Assembly (NCBI GenBank): GCA_021292105.1 | Contig: CM037874.1 | Location: 57,328,539-57,392,538 of the forward strand | From: Anadara kagoshimensis | Taxonomy: Eukaryota; Mollusca; Bivalvia; Arcoida; Arcidae | DNA length: 64,000 nt | Reading direction: 5' to 3' | Shown here: piece after piece, positions 46,501 through 58,768 of the stretch | How positions within the stretch are numbered: position 1 is the first letter of the stretch | How the letters are laid out: each line of letters starts with the position of its first letter | Notes under the pieces: model-generated | What the model saw: the letters and a program-made list of their open reading frames with translations, nothing else | Database searches by the model: none | What the model was told of the DNA's origin: nothing | Made by a program: the position numbers and the translations under genes

Positions 46501-49500
46501 ACATGCATTAAGTTTTAGAAACATGCATTGTGTTTTAGAAACATGCATCGTGTTTTGTATTTTAGAAACATGCATTGTGTTATTGTGTTTTAGAAACATG
46601 CATTGTGTTATTGTGTTTTAGAAACGTGCATTGTGTTATTGTGTTTTAGAAACGTGCATTGTGTTATTGTGTTTTAGAAACGTGCATTGTGTTTTACAAA
46701 CGTGAATTGTGTTATTGTGTTTTAGAAACATGCATTGTGTTATTGTGTTTTAGAAACGTGCATTGTGTTATTGTGTTTTAGAAACATGCATTGTGTTATT
46801 GTGTTTTAGAAACATGCATTGTGTTATTGTGTTTTAGAAACGTGCATTGTGTTATTGTGTTTTAGAAACGTGCATTGTGTTTTAGAAACGTGCATTGTGT
46901 TTTAGAAACGTGCATTGTGTTTTACAAACGTGCATTGTGTTATTGTGTTTTACAAACGTGCATTGTGTTATTGTGTTTTAGAAACGTGCATTGTGTTTTA
47001 GAAACGTGCATTGTCTTTTAATTAAAAACGTGCATTGTAAAAACGTGCATTGTGTTTTAGAAACGTGCGTCGTGTTTTGTATTTTAGAAACATGCATTGT
47101 GTTTTTAGAAACATGCATTGTGTTTTAGAAACATGCATCGTGTTTTGTATTTAGAAACATGCATTGTGTTTTAGAAACATGCATCGTGTTTTGTATTTTA
47201 GAAACATGCATTGTGTTTTTAGAAACATGCATTGTGTTTTAGAAATGTGCATTGTGTTTTAGAAACGTGCATTGTCTTTTAATTAAAAACGTGCATTGTA
47301 AAAACGTGCATTGTGTTTTAGAAACGTGCGTCGTGTTTTGTATTTTAGAAACATGCATTAAGTTTTAGAAACATGCATTGTGTTTTAGAAACATGCATCG
47401 TGTTTGTATTTTAGAAACATGCATTGTGTTTTTAGAAACATGCATTGTGTTTTAGAAATGTGCATTGTGTTTTACAAACGTGCATTGTGTTATTGTGTTT
47501 TACAAACGTGCATTGTGTTATTGTGTTTTAGAAACGTGCATTGTGTTTTACAAACGTGCATTGTGTTATTGTGTTTTACAAACGTGCATTGTGTTCTTGT
47601 GTTTTAGAAACGTGCATTGTGTTTTAGAAACGTGCATGTCTTTTAAAAACGTGCATTGTAAAAACGTGCATTGTGTTTTAGAAACGTGCGTCGTGTTTTG
47701 TATTTTAGAAACATGCATTAAGTTTTAGAAACATGCATTGTGTTTTAGAAATGTGCATTGTGTTTACAAACGTGCATTGTGTTATTGTGTTTTACAAACG
47801 TGCATTGTGTTATTGTGTTTTAGAAACATGCATTGTGTTATTGTGTTTTAGAAACATGCATTGTGTTATTGTGTTTTAGAAACATGCATTGTGTTATTGT
47901 GTTTTAGAAACATGCATTGTGTTATTGTGTTTTAGAAACATGCATTGTGTTATTGTGTTTTAGAAACATGCATTGTGTTATTGTGTTTTAGAAACGTGCA
48001 TTGTGTTATTGTGTTTTAGAAACGTGCATTGTGTTATTGTGTTTTAGAAACGTGCATTGTGTTTTACAAACGTGCATTGTGTTATTGTGTTTTAGAAACA
48101 TGCATTGTGTTATTGTGTTTTAGAAACATGCATTGTGTTATTGTGTTTTAGAAACATGCATTGTGTTATTGTGTTTTAGAAACATGCATTGTGTTATTGT
48201 GTTTTAGAAACGTGCATTGTGTTATTGTGTTTTAGAAACGTGCATTGTGTTTTAGAAACGTGCATTGTGTTTTACAAACGTGCATTGTGTTTACAAACGT
48301 GCATTGTGTTATTGTGTTTACAAACGTGCATTGTGTTATTGTGTTTTAGAAACGTGCATTGTGTTTAGAAACGTGCATTGTCTTTTAATTAAAAACGTGC
48401 ATTGTAAAAACGTGCATTGTGTTTTAGAAACGTGCGTCGTGTTTTGTATTTTAGAAACATGCATTAAGTTTTAGAAACATGCATTGTGTTTTAGAAACAT
48501 GCATCGTGTTTTGTATTTTAGAAACATGCATTGTGTTTTAGAAACATGCATTGTGTTTTAGAAATGTGCATTGTGTTTTACAAACGTGCATTGTGTTATT
48601 GTGTTTTACAAACGTGCATTGTGTTATTGTGTTTTAGAAACGTGCATTGTGTTTTACAAACGTGCATTGTGTTATTGTGTTTTACAAACGTGCATTGTGT
48701 TATTGTGTTTTAGAACGTGCATGTGTTTTACAAACGTGCATTGTCTTTTAAAAACGTGCATTGTAAAAACGTGCATTGTGTTTTAGAAACGTGCGTCGTG
48801 TTTTGTATTTTAGAAACATGCATTAAGTTTTAGAAACATGCATTGTGTTTTAGAAATGTGCATTGTGTTTTACAAACGTGCATTGTGTTATTGTGTTTTA
48901 GAAACATGCATTGTGTTATTGTGTTTAGAAACATGCATTGTGTTATTGTGTTTTAGAAACATGCATTGTGTTATTGTGTTTTAGAAACATGCATTGTGTT
49001 ATTGTGTTTTAGAAACATGCATTGTGTTATTGTGTTTTAGAAACATGCATTGTGTTATTGTGTTTTAGAAACGTGCATTGTGTTATTGTGTTTTAGAAAC
49101 ATGCATTGTGTTATTGTGTTTTAGAAACGTGCATTGTGTTTTACAAACGTGCATTGTGTTGTGTTTTAGAAACATGCATTGTGTTATTGTGTTTTAGAAA
49201 CATGCATTGTGTTATTGTGTTTTAGAAACATGCATTGTGTTATTGTGTTTTAGAAACATGCATTGTGTTATTGTGTTTTAGAAACGTGCATTGTGTTATT
49301 GTGTTTAGAAACGTGCATTGTGTTTTAGAAACGTGCATTGTGTTTTACAAACGTGCATTGTGTTTTACAAACGTGCATTGTGTATTGTGTTTTACAAACG
49401 TGCATTGTGTTATTGTGTTTAGAAACGTGCATTGTGTTTTAGAAACGTGCATTGTCTTTTAATTAAAAACGTGCATTGTAAAAACGTGCATTGTGTTTTA

Positions 49501-52500
49501 GAAACGTGCGTCGTGTTTTGTATTTTAGAACATGCATTAAGTTTTAGAAACATGCATTGTGTTTTAGAAACATGCATCGTGTTTTGTATTTTAGAAACAT
49601 GCATTGTGTTTTTAGAAACATGCATTGTGTTTTAGAAATGTGCATTGTGTTTTACAAACGTGCATTGTGTTATTGTGTTTTACAAACGTGCATTGTGTTA
49701 TTGTGTTTTAGAAACGTGCATTGTGTTTTACAAACGTGAATTGTGTTATTGTGTTTTACAAACGTGCATTGTGTTATTGTGTTTTAGAAACGTGCATTGT
49801 GTTTTAGAAACGTGCATTGTCTTTTAAAAACGTGCATTGCAAAAACGTGCATTGTGTTTTAGAAACGTGCGTCGTGTTTTGTATTTTAGAAACATGCATT
49901 AAGTTTTAGAAACATGCATTGTGTTTTAGAAATGTGCATTGTGTTTTACAAACGTGCATTGTGTTATTGTGTTTTACAAACGTGCATTGTGTTCTTGTGT
50001 TTTAGAAACATGCATTGTGTTATTGTGTTTTAGAAACATGCATTTGTTATTGTGTTTTAGAAACATGCATTGTGTTATTGTGTTTTAGAAACATGCATTG
50101 TGTTATTGTGTTTTAGAAACATGCATTGTGTTATTGTGTTTTAGAAACATGCATTGTGTTATTGTGTTTTAGAAACGTGCATTGTGTTATTGTGTTTTAG
50201 AAACGTGCATTGTGTTATTGTGTTTTAGAAACGTGCATTGTGTTTACAAACGTGCATTGTGTTATTGTGTTTTAGAAACATGCATTGTGTTATTGTGTTT
50301 TAGAAACATGCATTGTGTTATTGTGTTTTAGAAACATGCATTGTGTTATTGTGTTTTAGAAACATGCATTGTGTTATTGTGTTTTAGAAACGTGCATTGT
50401 GTTATTGTGTTTTAGAAACGTGCATTGTGTTTTAGAAACGTGCATTGTCTTTTAGAAACGTGCATTGTGTTTTACAAACGTGCATTGTGTTATTGTGTTT
50501 TACAACGTGCATTGTGTTATTGTGTTTTAGAAACGTGCATTGTGTTTTAGAAACGTGCATTGTCTTTTAATTAAAAACGTGCATTGTAAAAACGTGCATT
50601 GTGTTTTAGAAACGTGCGTCGTGTTTTGTATTTAGAAACATGCATTAAGTTTTAGAAACATGCATTGTGTTTTAGAAACATGCATCGTGTTTTGTATTTT
50701 AGAAACACGCATTGTGTTTTTAGAAACATGCATTGTGTTTTAGAAATGTGCATTGTGTTTTACAAACGTGCATTGTGTTATTGTGTTTTACAAACGTGCA
50801 TTGTGTTATTGTGTTTTAGAAACGTGCATTGTGTTTTACAAACGTGCATTGTGTTATTGTGTTTTACAAACGTGCATTGTGTTCTTGTGTTTTAGAAACG
50901 TGCATTGTGTTTTAGAAACGTGCATTGTCTTTAAAAACGTGCATTGTAAAAACGTGCATTGTGTTTTAGAAACGTGCGTCGTGTTTTGTATTTTAGAAAC
51001 ATGCATTAAGTTTTAGAAACATGCATTGTGTTTTAGAAATGTGCATTGTGTTTTACAAACGTGCATTGTGTTATTGTGTTTTACAAACGTGCATTGTGTT
51101 ATTGTGTTTTAGAAACATGCATTGTGTTATTGTGTTTTAGAAACATGCATTGTGTTATTGTGTTTTAGAAACATGCATTGTGTTATTGTGTTTTAGAAAC
51201 ATGCATTGTGTTATTGTGTTTTAGAAACATGCATTGTGTTATTGTGTTTTAGAAACATGCATTGTGTTATTGTGTTTTAGAAACGTGCATTGTGTTATTG
51301 TGTTTTAGAAACGTGCATTGTGTTATTGTGTTTTAGAAACGTGCATTGTGTTTTACAAACGTGCATTGTGTTATTGTGTTTAGAAACATGCATTGTGTTA
51401 TTGTGTTTTAGAAACATGCATTGTGTTATTGTGTTTTAGAAACATGCATTGTGTTATTGTGTTTTAGAAACATGCATTGTGTTATTGTGTTTAGAAACGT
51501 GCATTGTGTTATTGTGTTTTAGAAACGTGCATTGTGTTTTAGAAACGTGCATTGTGTTTTACAAACGTGCATTGTGTTTTACAAACGTGCATTGTGTTAT
51601 TGTGTTTTACAAACGTGCATTGTGTTATTGTGTTTTAGAAACGTGCATTGTGTTTTAGAAACGTGCATTGTCTTTTAATTAAAAACGTGCATTGTAAAAA
51701 CGTGCATTGTGTTTTAGAAACGTGCGTCGTGTTTTGTATTTTAGAAACATGCATTAAGTTTTAGAAACATGCATTGTGTTTTAGAAACATGCATCGTGTT
51801 TTGTATTTTAGAAACATGCATTGTGTTTTTAGAAACATGCATTGTGTTTTAGAAATGTGCATTGTGTTTTACAAACGTGCATTGTGTTATTGTGTTTTAC
51901 AAACGTGCATTGTGTTATTGTGTTTTAGAAACGTGCATTGTGTTTTACAAACGTGCATTGTGTTATTGTGTTTTACAAACGTGCATTGTGTTTTAGAAAC
52001 GTGCATTGTGTTTTAGAAACGTGCATTGTCTTTTAAAAACGTGCATTGTAAAAACGTGCATTGTGTTTTAGAAACGTGCGTCGTGTTTTGTATTTTAGAA
52101 ACATGCATTAAGTTTTAGAAACATGCATTGTGTTTTAGAAATGTGCATTGTGTTTTACAAACGTGCATTGTGTTATTGTGTTTTACAAACGTGCATTGTG
52201 TTATTGTGTTTTAGAAACATGCATTGTGTTATTGTGTTTTAGAAACATGCATTGTGTTATTGTGTTTTAGAAACATGCATTGTGTTATTGTGTTTTAGAA
52301 ACATGCATTGTGTTATTGTGTTTTAGAAACATGCATTGTGTTATTGTGTTTTAGAAACATGCATTGTGTTATTGTGTTTTAGAAACGTGCATTGTGTTAT
52401 TGTGTTTTAGAAACGTGCATTGTGTTTTAGAAACGTGCATTGTGTTTTAGAAACATGGATTGTGTTTTAGAAACATGCATTGTGTTTTAGAAACGTAAAT

Positions 52501-52650
52501 GGTGTTTTAGAAACATGGAATGTGCTTTAGAAACATGCATTGTGTTTTAGAAATGTGCATTGTGAAACGTTCATTGTGTTTTAGAAACGTGCATGTGTTT
52601 TAAAAACGTGCATTTGTTTAGAAACATGCATTTTTGTTTAGAAACGTGCA
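43600..52650. repeat. 9-kb satellite of 20/28-bp units with ~1.1-kb higher-order repeats
   Basis: Basic unit 'ttttagaaacgtgcattgtg' (20 bp), or the same with an extra 'ttattgtg' (28 bp). Variants have 'aaacatgcat', 'tttacaaacg', 'gtgcgtcgtg' and 'catgcattaag'. A marker 'taattaaaaacg' recurs at about 43952, 45059, 46169, 46432, 47019, 47281, 48386, 49460, 50569 and 51676, mostly 1,105-1,110 bp apart; 46.17-47.28 has a rearranged, shortened block. The right edge is degenerate (52440-52650). Short Cys/His-rich open frames in it are meaningless. Confidence 0.97.
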
Positions 52651-52707
52651 ATTTAATAATTAGTAGTTTGCATGTATTGGTGGATCGCAATATACTGAGT
52701 ATGACTA

Positions 52708-52750
52708 TTCCTAATGAAAGGTCAAGTGGACAGGTCAATGTTGTCTGTGT
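52708..52750 (-). mobile_element. Right end of 'TTGACCTGTC' element that contains the 9-kb array
   Basis: 'aatgaaaggtcaagtggaca' followed by 'ggtcaatgttgtctgt' is the inverse of the left end at 43489-43530. Confidence 0.65.
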
Positions 52751-52759
52751 ATACTAGTA

Positions 52760-53150
52760 TGTACATACAATTCATATTATTATTGTGAAACATAGCATAG
52801 TTCGAAAACAAAATTAAATAAGCATTGCAAGGCATTTTATGTTGAATTGTTTATGCTTCAGATATTGAATTATCGTTAGTCAAGTTAAAAATATTTGAAT
52901 TGTCGTAATTGCGTTACCATAACGACGTTATAGTGGAACATATATGACTCTGATAATAGTAGAGAAATGAAATAGATTTTTGCGTCCAGTCAAAGGTCAA
53001 GGGTATTTCATTTATATCGAGATTATTTATATAGTTATGCAATCCATTTCTAACAAGAAAGGTCTTTACTACTCGTATCATTTCGTAATGATTTGGGTCA
53101 TATATTTTAATTTACCTGACCATGAGACATGTGGTTTTATGTTAAAATAC
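52760..53150. other. No feature recognised
   Basis: AT-rich. No supported exon or repeat apart from the simple repeat that follows. Confidence 0.4.

Positions 53151-53153
<3 letters not shown>

Positions 53154-53208
<55 letters not shown>
53154..53208. repeat. (TG)n microsatellite
   Basis: About 27 TG units, nearly perfect. Confidence 0.97.
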
Positions 53209-53212
<4 letters not shown>

Positions 53213-53234
53213 TTGGTGTACATGTCTTGCCTTA

Positions 53235-53600
53235 ACTTAATTCTCTCAGTGCCAGGAGGCACACAAGTCTTGGACGTCATTCGGTCTGAGGCTACACGAC
53301 GTGCCGCGTTCCAGCCTGCGCTTTACCGTTCTGCTTTGACCATCCGACTCCAAGTTGTTTTAGGGCGGTCTCTTTTCCTTCTACACTCAGGAGTCCACCC
53401 AAGGGCAACAGCACAGTCATCTGTCTGTCCTTTCCTCAGTACGTGGCCAATCCAATTCCATCTCTTCCTCCTAACTTCATCACTGATCTTCTCGGTTTCG
53501 TGGCCATTTCAAGGACTGCTTTGTTGGTGCTGCCATCGAAATTTGTCAATTTTTCCGAGACGTTTTATGTGCATGCGCTCAACACATATTTTCAACTTCT
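53235..53600 (-). mobile_element. LINE C-terminal relic
   Basis: The minus strand reads RRKRWNWIGHVLRK, then TDDCAVALGWTPE, RRKRDRPKTTW and a stop. This is the conserved tail that follows the LYGCETW region in RTE/CR1-like LINE polymerases, so it may be the same family as the relic at 19150. The (TG)n tract lies at its 3' side. Confidence 0.8.
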
Positions 53601-54090
53601 CCTCTGACACTACTGAACAGATTTCAATGAATCTTGGTATTAGAGATGTATATATGGACCGTTACAAATCAGATTTGTTCGCGACGTTGCCATGACTATC
53701 AACGTGACGTAGGGGTGCAAAAATCTTATAAAAACCTTCTTCTCCAAAATCGATTATTTGAGAAAAATCTGATGTGATATTTTGCTTCTCTTGTGTGTTT
53801 AGCCTTTGGTTTGGTTATTTCGTTAAATGCAATGAAAAATGGATCACGCGTAATTTTGAAAATTTTGTAAAATGGCTTCAAAATTTATATAACTCGCCTA
53901 TTTTAACAGATAATGGGTATTTTAGTTATTTTATTAAAATAAACCTCATAACGGGATTAAAGTCAAAAGAAAGGCCAGAGTTTTGTCTTAGGGTTTTCAA
54001 GTTGTGACGTTCCAAAATGTGACCTCCAAAATGGGTCAATGTCAAAAGTCAAGGTCATGACCTCAATATTTACCTTCGTACTGTTGCAAC
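53601..54090. repeat. Dispersed 'tgatgtgatattt' family copy
   Basis: Shares 'ctgatgtgatatttngctt' and 'aaaatgggtcaatgtcaaaa'/'ggtcaaggtcatgacct' wording with copies at 3755, 5030 and 33000. Confidence 0.5.
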
Positions 54091-54366
54091 TACATGTATT
54101 TCAATGTAGACATTATGTTTGATCTTTTGAAGGCTTTTCGACTAACAGACTATCTTCGACAGGCAGATCTTAGGACACTCCGGTTTCCTCTGTCTCAAAT
54201 AAAGTATTCTTTTTAAGAAAGACGGTAACTAGAATTGGTCGAGTATCGGTTGTCTGCAGTGACGGAGAGCTTGACCACTGATCAAAACGGCGACATTTTA
54301 TTGGTAACTTCCAAGTTTTTGTTGAAAAGCATTGCTTCACAGTACTCTTCATAATCACAAATACTT

Positions 54367-54654
54367 ATGGCCACTTTATTTTTTTATTTTATTATTATTG
54401 TTTTTTGTGTAATGACTGTAAAAATAGGTAAATCAACTGCGCCTAATCATGCTAATGTCATCGATATTTTATGCACTACCAATGTTGCGGAGAACCCTCT
54501 TTTAAAGAAGTTTTTCTCCGCTAGATATGACGGGACCAGTTTCAAACTAAACCGGGGTGCCATCCCGGTTCAAAACGTGGTGTGTGTTGTTAATGGATAT
54601 ATTTTCGAAGGACATTCAGACCTCGTGCTTTATAAAACGATATCTTCCTAAACA
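54367..54654 (+). CDS. Hypothetical small secreted protein (weak)
   Basis: An intronless frame of 94 codons starting MATLFFYFIIIVFCVMTV, a good signal-peptide-like stretch, followed by a mixed segment with three cysteines (two of them in the IDILCT and NVVCVV surroundings). No family is recognised and no polyadenylation signal is evident close by. The context is repeat-rich, so a chance frame is quite possible. Confidence 0.25.
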
Positions 54655-54659
54655 ATAAG

Positions 54660-55421
54660 ATGCCGATAACGTTATTTTTTTTAGAGAAAAATATGTTTTT
54701 TTTATATTTTAGTATACAGTTTATTTAAATGTTTTGTAAATTGTATTTTTCACTGATGATGATTTTTTTGCTCGACTTTCTTCGGGGTTTCGTACAATTG
54801 CACCAAGATTAAAAACTAGATGGTTCGATCGCTCAATTAATTGCGTCATATCAGTAAAAAAAAGGACAAAAATATTCTGATGGGGTTGAATAATTATTGG
54901 AAGCATTTTGAAGACTGATTGGTGGGGGTTTTGTACTTCCCAATTAAGAATATTTCACTTATATCGAGACGTCACCGTCAGGCAGCTACATAACTGAAGT
55001 GGCAGAAATCTTGACCTTGATCCAGGGCAATATGTGCTGTAAGGGGGGGGGGTTACAATAGCATACCAACCATCCTCGATTTTCTCAATTTAAAAAAATA
55101 AAATTAAGAATGCTCAGATTAAGTACATTTAAAGTCTATTAAAATGCGTCTAACATTGTCAAATATTTAAAAAATGAAACGCCTAATGCGTTATTATTAC
55201 ACAGCTGCCAAAAAAGGTTACAGATCATCTTTTCCACGTTACAAAAGAGCGTCGTTTAGCATTCCATTCGGTTTTTTGTCACCAATCTGTAAAATAAAAC
55301 AACCCATGGATCAGATTTGACCTCGGTCATTTGAGCGGGCCAATCAAAATCAATGTAAACTGCAACCATTTGTAATTTCCGCTCATGAAGAACAGAGTAG
55401 GACGACCACTTCGTTTGGAAA
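54660..55421. other. Intergenic stretch and PPM1D-like 5' flank
   Basis: AT-rich with a poly-G run near 55040. A CCAAT box (GGCCAATCAAA) lies at about 55339-55349, some 80 bp before the ATG; it is a plausible promoter element, but no TATA box is visible at a suitable distance. Confidence 0.4.
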
Positions 55422-55725
55422 ATGTCAAGTTACAAAATTGGAGTTAACCTACGGGTGACTGAAAATAGTAACCAAGGTGGTAGAAAGTATATGGAAGATA
55501 CTCATGCAATAAGATTTGTCAAAAACGACGAGGGTGGATTTGAATTCGCTTATTTCGGAATTTTCGATGGTCATGGCGGCGCTGAAGCATCAAAGTTTGC
55601 GAGAGACCATTTACTTGATGAAATTACAAAATATGACAGTTTTTGGAGTGAAGATGACGACGAAATTCTCGAGGCTATTAAAACTGGGTTTTTGGATACC
55701 CACTGTGCTATGTGGAAAGAAGTTG
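55422..55725 (+). CDS. PPM1D: PPM1D-like PP2C phosphatase, exon 1
   Basis: 101 codons plus one base, ending GTTG|GTATGT. Encodes the N-terminus MSSYKIGVNLRV, then QGGRKYMEDTHA (first PP2C motif) and FGIFDGHGGAEA, whose Asp-Gly-His-Gly-Gly binds the catalytic metals, then ETIKT/AIKTGFLDTHCAMWK. The spacing matches PPM1D/Wip1, without the proline-rich insert of vertebrate proteins. PPM1D is a nuclear Ser/Thr phosphatase that switches off DNA-damage and p38 signalling in vertebrates; the role here is inferred by orthology. Confidence 0.92.
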
Positions 55726-57440
55726 GTATGTAATTATATTCATGTTAACGGAATGTTTATGTCGAAAATTCAAATTTTGTGAGTTTTTATCCGCCCTTGA
55801 CTGTCTAGGACGATGAATGAATGTATATTTTCAAACTTTTTTGAACAAACTATGGGTTTGTTTATAAATAAATATCCCTTGAATAGTTTAAGCTAGTTTG
55901 ATTAAAAGCGAAGCCAATTGAAATGTGTACATAATTTACATCAAGTTGTATTAAATCGCGCGCCCATTTCAAAATCCTTGTCACCATGAGGCTTAATTAG
56001 GTCAAGGGGGGGGGGGTCTTATGGTTCATACGTTTGATGTGACAACATTATATCACAATTCAATAAAGAATATGATTTTATTAAAGGGACCACTATAAAA
56101 TATTATCCATCTCCATGTACATTTATTTCAGAATCGGTTTAAAAAATAATTTATATTAAAATCAGTAAATATATAGAAATGATAAAATTTAATAAAAGTA
56201 TATTATTTCTATTTCTTATGAATCATTTTTAAGGTTTATATATAATATGATTTTGTTAAGATTTTGGATGAGACTTTGTTTACATTAGTAAGATCAAAGG
56301 TTATGTTTTCATCTGCTTCACCCTACATTGACTTGTTCAGACATGTTAAGGATAATGACATCAGATGTTCTATATTTAGAAACACTGCAAGTACATGTAG
56401 GGATTCCTTGGCTAACTACTTTAAGAGTTCAGCATTATTTTGAGGCCCTTAAAAATGTTGCCGTCGTTAAAATATCAATATTTTTACCTGATATATGTCC
56501 ATTCAAATCCTAGATTTCTTGATAGGGCATCAAGTTACTTCTTTGAACATTTGACCAGGCAAATAACCCTCCTCACCTGGCATTTGACCCTAAAATCTAA
56601 AATACCTGTTCTTTCAGGGTCTGATTGACTTCAAGATCTCAAGAGTCAATCCACAAATGTAAATACTACAGTTGTTTCTTGCTGAAAATCAGTTGAGTAA
56701 GGTATTTAATGTCCCAGTCAAGAATATTTCACTTATATGATTTATCAATACACTGCCAGAAATACCTGTGTGTTGATCTGATTGCATTATAAATACAGCA
56801 GGGTTTGTGCTGATTGCATCATACAGCAGGGTTCTTTATCGTGCCACGCCTACCTTGTCACAGGACCTCATTTATTTTAAGTTCCCATTTGAAAGAACAA
56901 TTTTTGTAATAGCAAGTGCTTGGTGAAAGAACATAGCCTTTGTTCATTAAGTCAAGAAAAAAAAAAAACCTGAAAATTCCTCTCAATTTCCACCACTATG
57001 CAGCTTTGCTAATAGGACAAAATTATATCAAAATCCCTTACGAAATTTTTTTGAGATGTTTGTAAAAATAACCACATGGGTTCAAAATAATGTGTTTACA
57101 GTAATGGAAGGCCCAGGACCTTTCACCTTCATTTTTGGCAGACCCTACAACTAGTTCTGAAAGTCCAATATCAACATGAAAGGTTCATGTGCAATTATGT
57201 TATTATAGAAAAAAATATTATCCTGGAAAAAAATGGCTGGCCCATGGAAATTTTACAGTTTAAATATCAAAAGTCCCAATGTAAAATGATTATTTTAAAA
57301 CAATAGGTCTTGGGCCTAGGGAATTTCGCACCCCTGAACTAATCCCGTGGATTTGAATTTTCATTTGGAGGTTGAATCAATGCCTTAACAAAACAAAGAC
57401 AAATGACAGATTTGTTTAATGATAGATATTTGTGTTGTAG
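55726..57440. other. PPM1D-like intron 1
   Basis: AT-rich with a poly-G run near 56007. An inverted SINE copy covers about 56690-56950. No additional exon is supported. The intron ends 'tgtgttgtag'. Confidence 0.6.
56690..56950 (-). mobile_element. SINE copy, reverse orientation
   Basis: The inverse complement contains 'gttctttcaccaagcacttg', 'ataaagaaccctgctg' and 'ttgactgggacattaaatac', the body and 3' part of the SINE family at 962. Diverged. Confidence 0.6.
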
Positions 57441-57619
57441 ATAAATGGCCCAGAACTCTGAGTGGATTGCCTAGTACATCAGGAACTACAGCCAGTATTG
57501 CCATAATAAAGAATTCAAAGTTATACATTGGTCATGTCGGTGATTCAGGAGTGGCTATGGGTTTCGATGACAGTCGATGTGACAAGTTTATACGGCCACA
57601 TGGATCCATGCTTACCACA
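57441..57619 (+). CDS. PPM1D: PPM1D-like PP2C phosphatase, exon 2
   Basis: Phase 1 acceptor (TTGTAG) and donor ACCACA|GTGAGT in phase 0. Encodes DKWPRTLSGLPSTSGTTASI, the SGTTA motif of PP2C, and YIGHVGDSGVAMGF, followed by DKFIRPHGSMLTT. In vertebrate PPM1D the same residues run WPKTMTGLPSTSGTTAS and HVGDSGV. Frame continues correctly into exon 3 at DHKPE. Confidence 0.93.
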
Positions 57620-58280
57620 GTGAGTAGTACAGTGCTGTACAGGTTGTGGCCAATGAAACTATACAATTTTGTACCGTCTTGTTGCTTTTGTAACAATAGT
57701 CATATAAGCAGGACTGAATACTTGTCCCTCTCCCATTGGAGAAAAAAGAACCACTTCAATATAAGTGAAAGAATCTTTGACTAGAACAGTTCAACACAAA
57801 CAACATTATTCCATTCCGCTCAACATTCAGTAAAAGATTAAACTAGGCCGTGTCTATTGACTGAAAAATAAACACACACAGTCCTCAATTTTGTCTACTA
57901 AAATGGTGGCCAAATCAACTTGGAATTGTGTCTAGTAACCTAAAATTTGTAAATAGTGGCCAGCTTATCCACTTTAAATTTGAACTTTTGTGACAAGATA
58001 TTATTTCTGTGTTACAGAATTTTCGTGATACTGATGCCATTTCAGGCAATATAATGGGCACTTTACATCATCATTATTGTTATTAATAACTAAGTGATTG
58101 TAAGTCAATCTTAAAAATGTGTATTTTTGTTTTCCATACCTGAAAGATGCCTTAATTTTTCTTCATTTGGAAGAAAAGGTTGCTGGCCAATTGGAATTTC
58201 CACTGGCCACCTGGAAATTTAAATTGTTGGCCAGCTGGCCATTTCCTGTTGGAATCCATTTTAAGGGTTGTCACATCTAC
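57620..58280. other. Start of PPM1D-like intron 2, no feature recognised
   Basis: Read-through beyond the donor gives about 55 extra codons before a stop, with no conservation. 'ctggccacctgg' and similar words around 58180-58240 are locally repeated. Confidence 0.4.
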
Positions 58281-58281
58281 T

Positions 58282-58717
58282 GCAGAGTTCGCAGTCTTGA
58301 AAAGTGGAAAATGAGCCCTAACTGGAAAAGTCCTTGAAAATAAGTCCTGGAATTCTGTCAGTCTGTCTTAAAAAGTCCTGGAATTTTGAACTAATCAACC
58401 CAACCCGAACTCGCAGTAAAAATACAGCTGCAACGTTTATAAAAAACTGAGTTATCCCTCTTGTCTCAGTCAATATTATTCTTGAGTCTAGACTTGTACC
58501 GGAAAAATTCCGGGTAGTTTTCCAAAAGAAGGAAACTACAGCGAAAAAAGACACATAAGTAATTACTTTGTATCATTCCTGGCTAGCAACGAAAATGTGT
58601 GTTCAACCGTATGTGGATAAAAATGTACAAATGCCGATTTCAGAGTCCTTGAAAAATGGTCAAATAGTCCTTGAAAAGTCCTTGAAGTTTGCCAGGCATT
58701 GGCAGTATGAACCCTGT
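58282..58717. mobile_element. Diverged relative of the CAGGGTTC inverted-repeat element
   Basis: Left end 'gcagagttcgcagtcttg' and right end 'ggcagtatgaaccctg' resemble the ends of the element at 6807-7228, and the interior shares 'agtccttgaaaa' phrases. Confidence 0.5.
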
Positions 58718-58768
58718 ATTGGATTAATATTTCCTTATTTTTAGCAAATTTGTGAAATAATGTTATAA

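Noticed and set aside
43848-52016. Repeated MCFRN/HCVLETCIVF-like frames, suggestive of Cys/His-rich small proteins
   Set aside because: Artefacts of the 20/28-bp satellite; they start and stop with unit variation.
43600-52650. Resemblance to a CRISPR array (short repeats with short alternating inserts)
   Set aside because: The 'spacers' are a constant 'ttattgtg' or nothing, not unique sequences, and the setting is an animal nuclear genome.
53210-53695. A 161-codon plus-strand frame
   Set aside because: The minus strand carries a recognisable LINE C-terminus over the same bases, so the plus-strand frame is its shadow.
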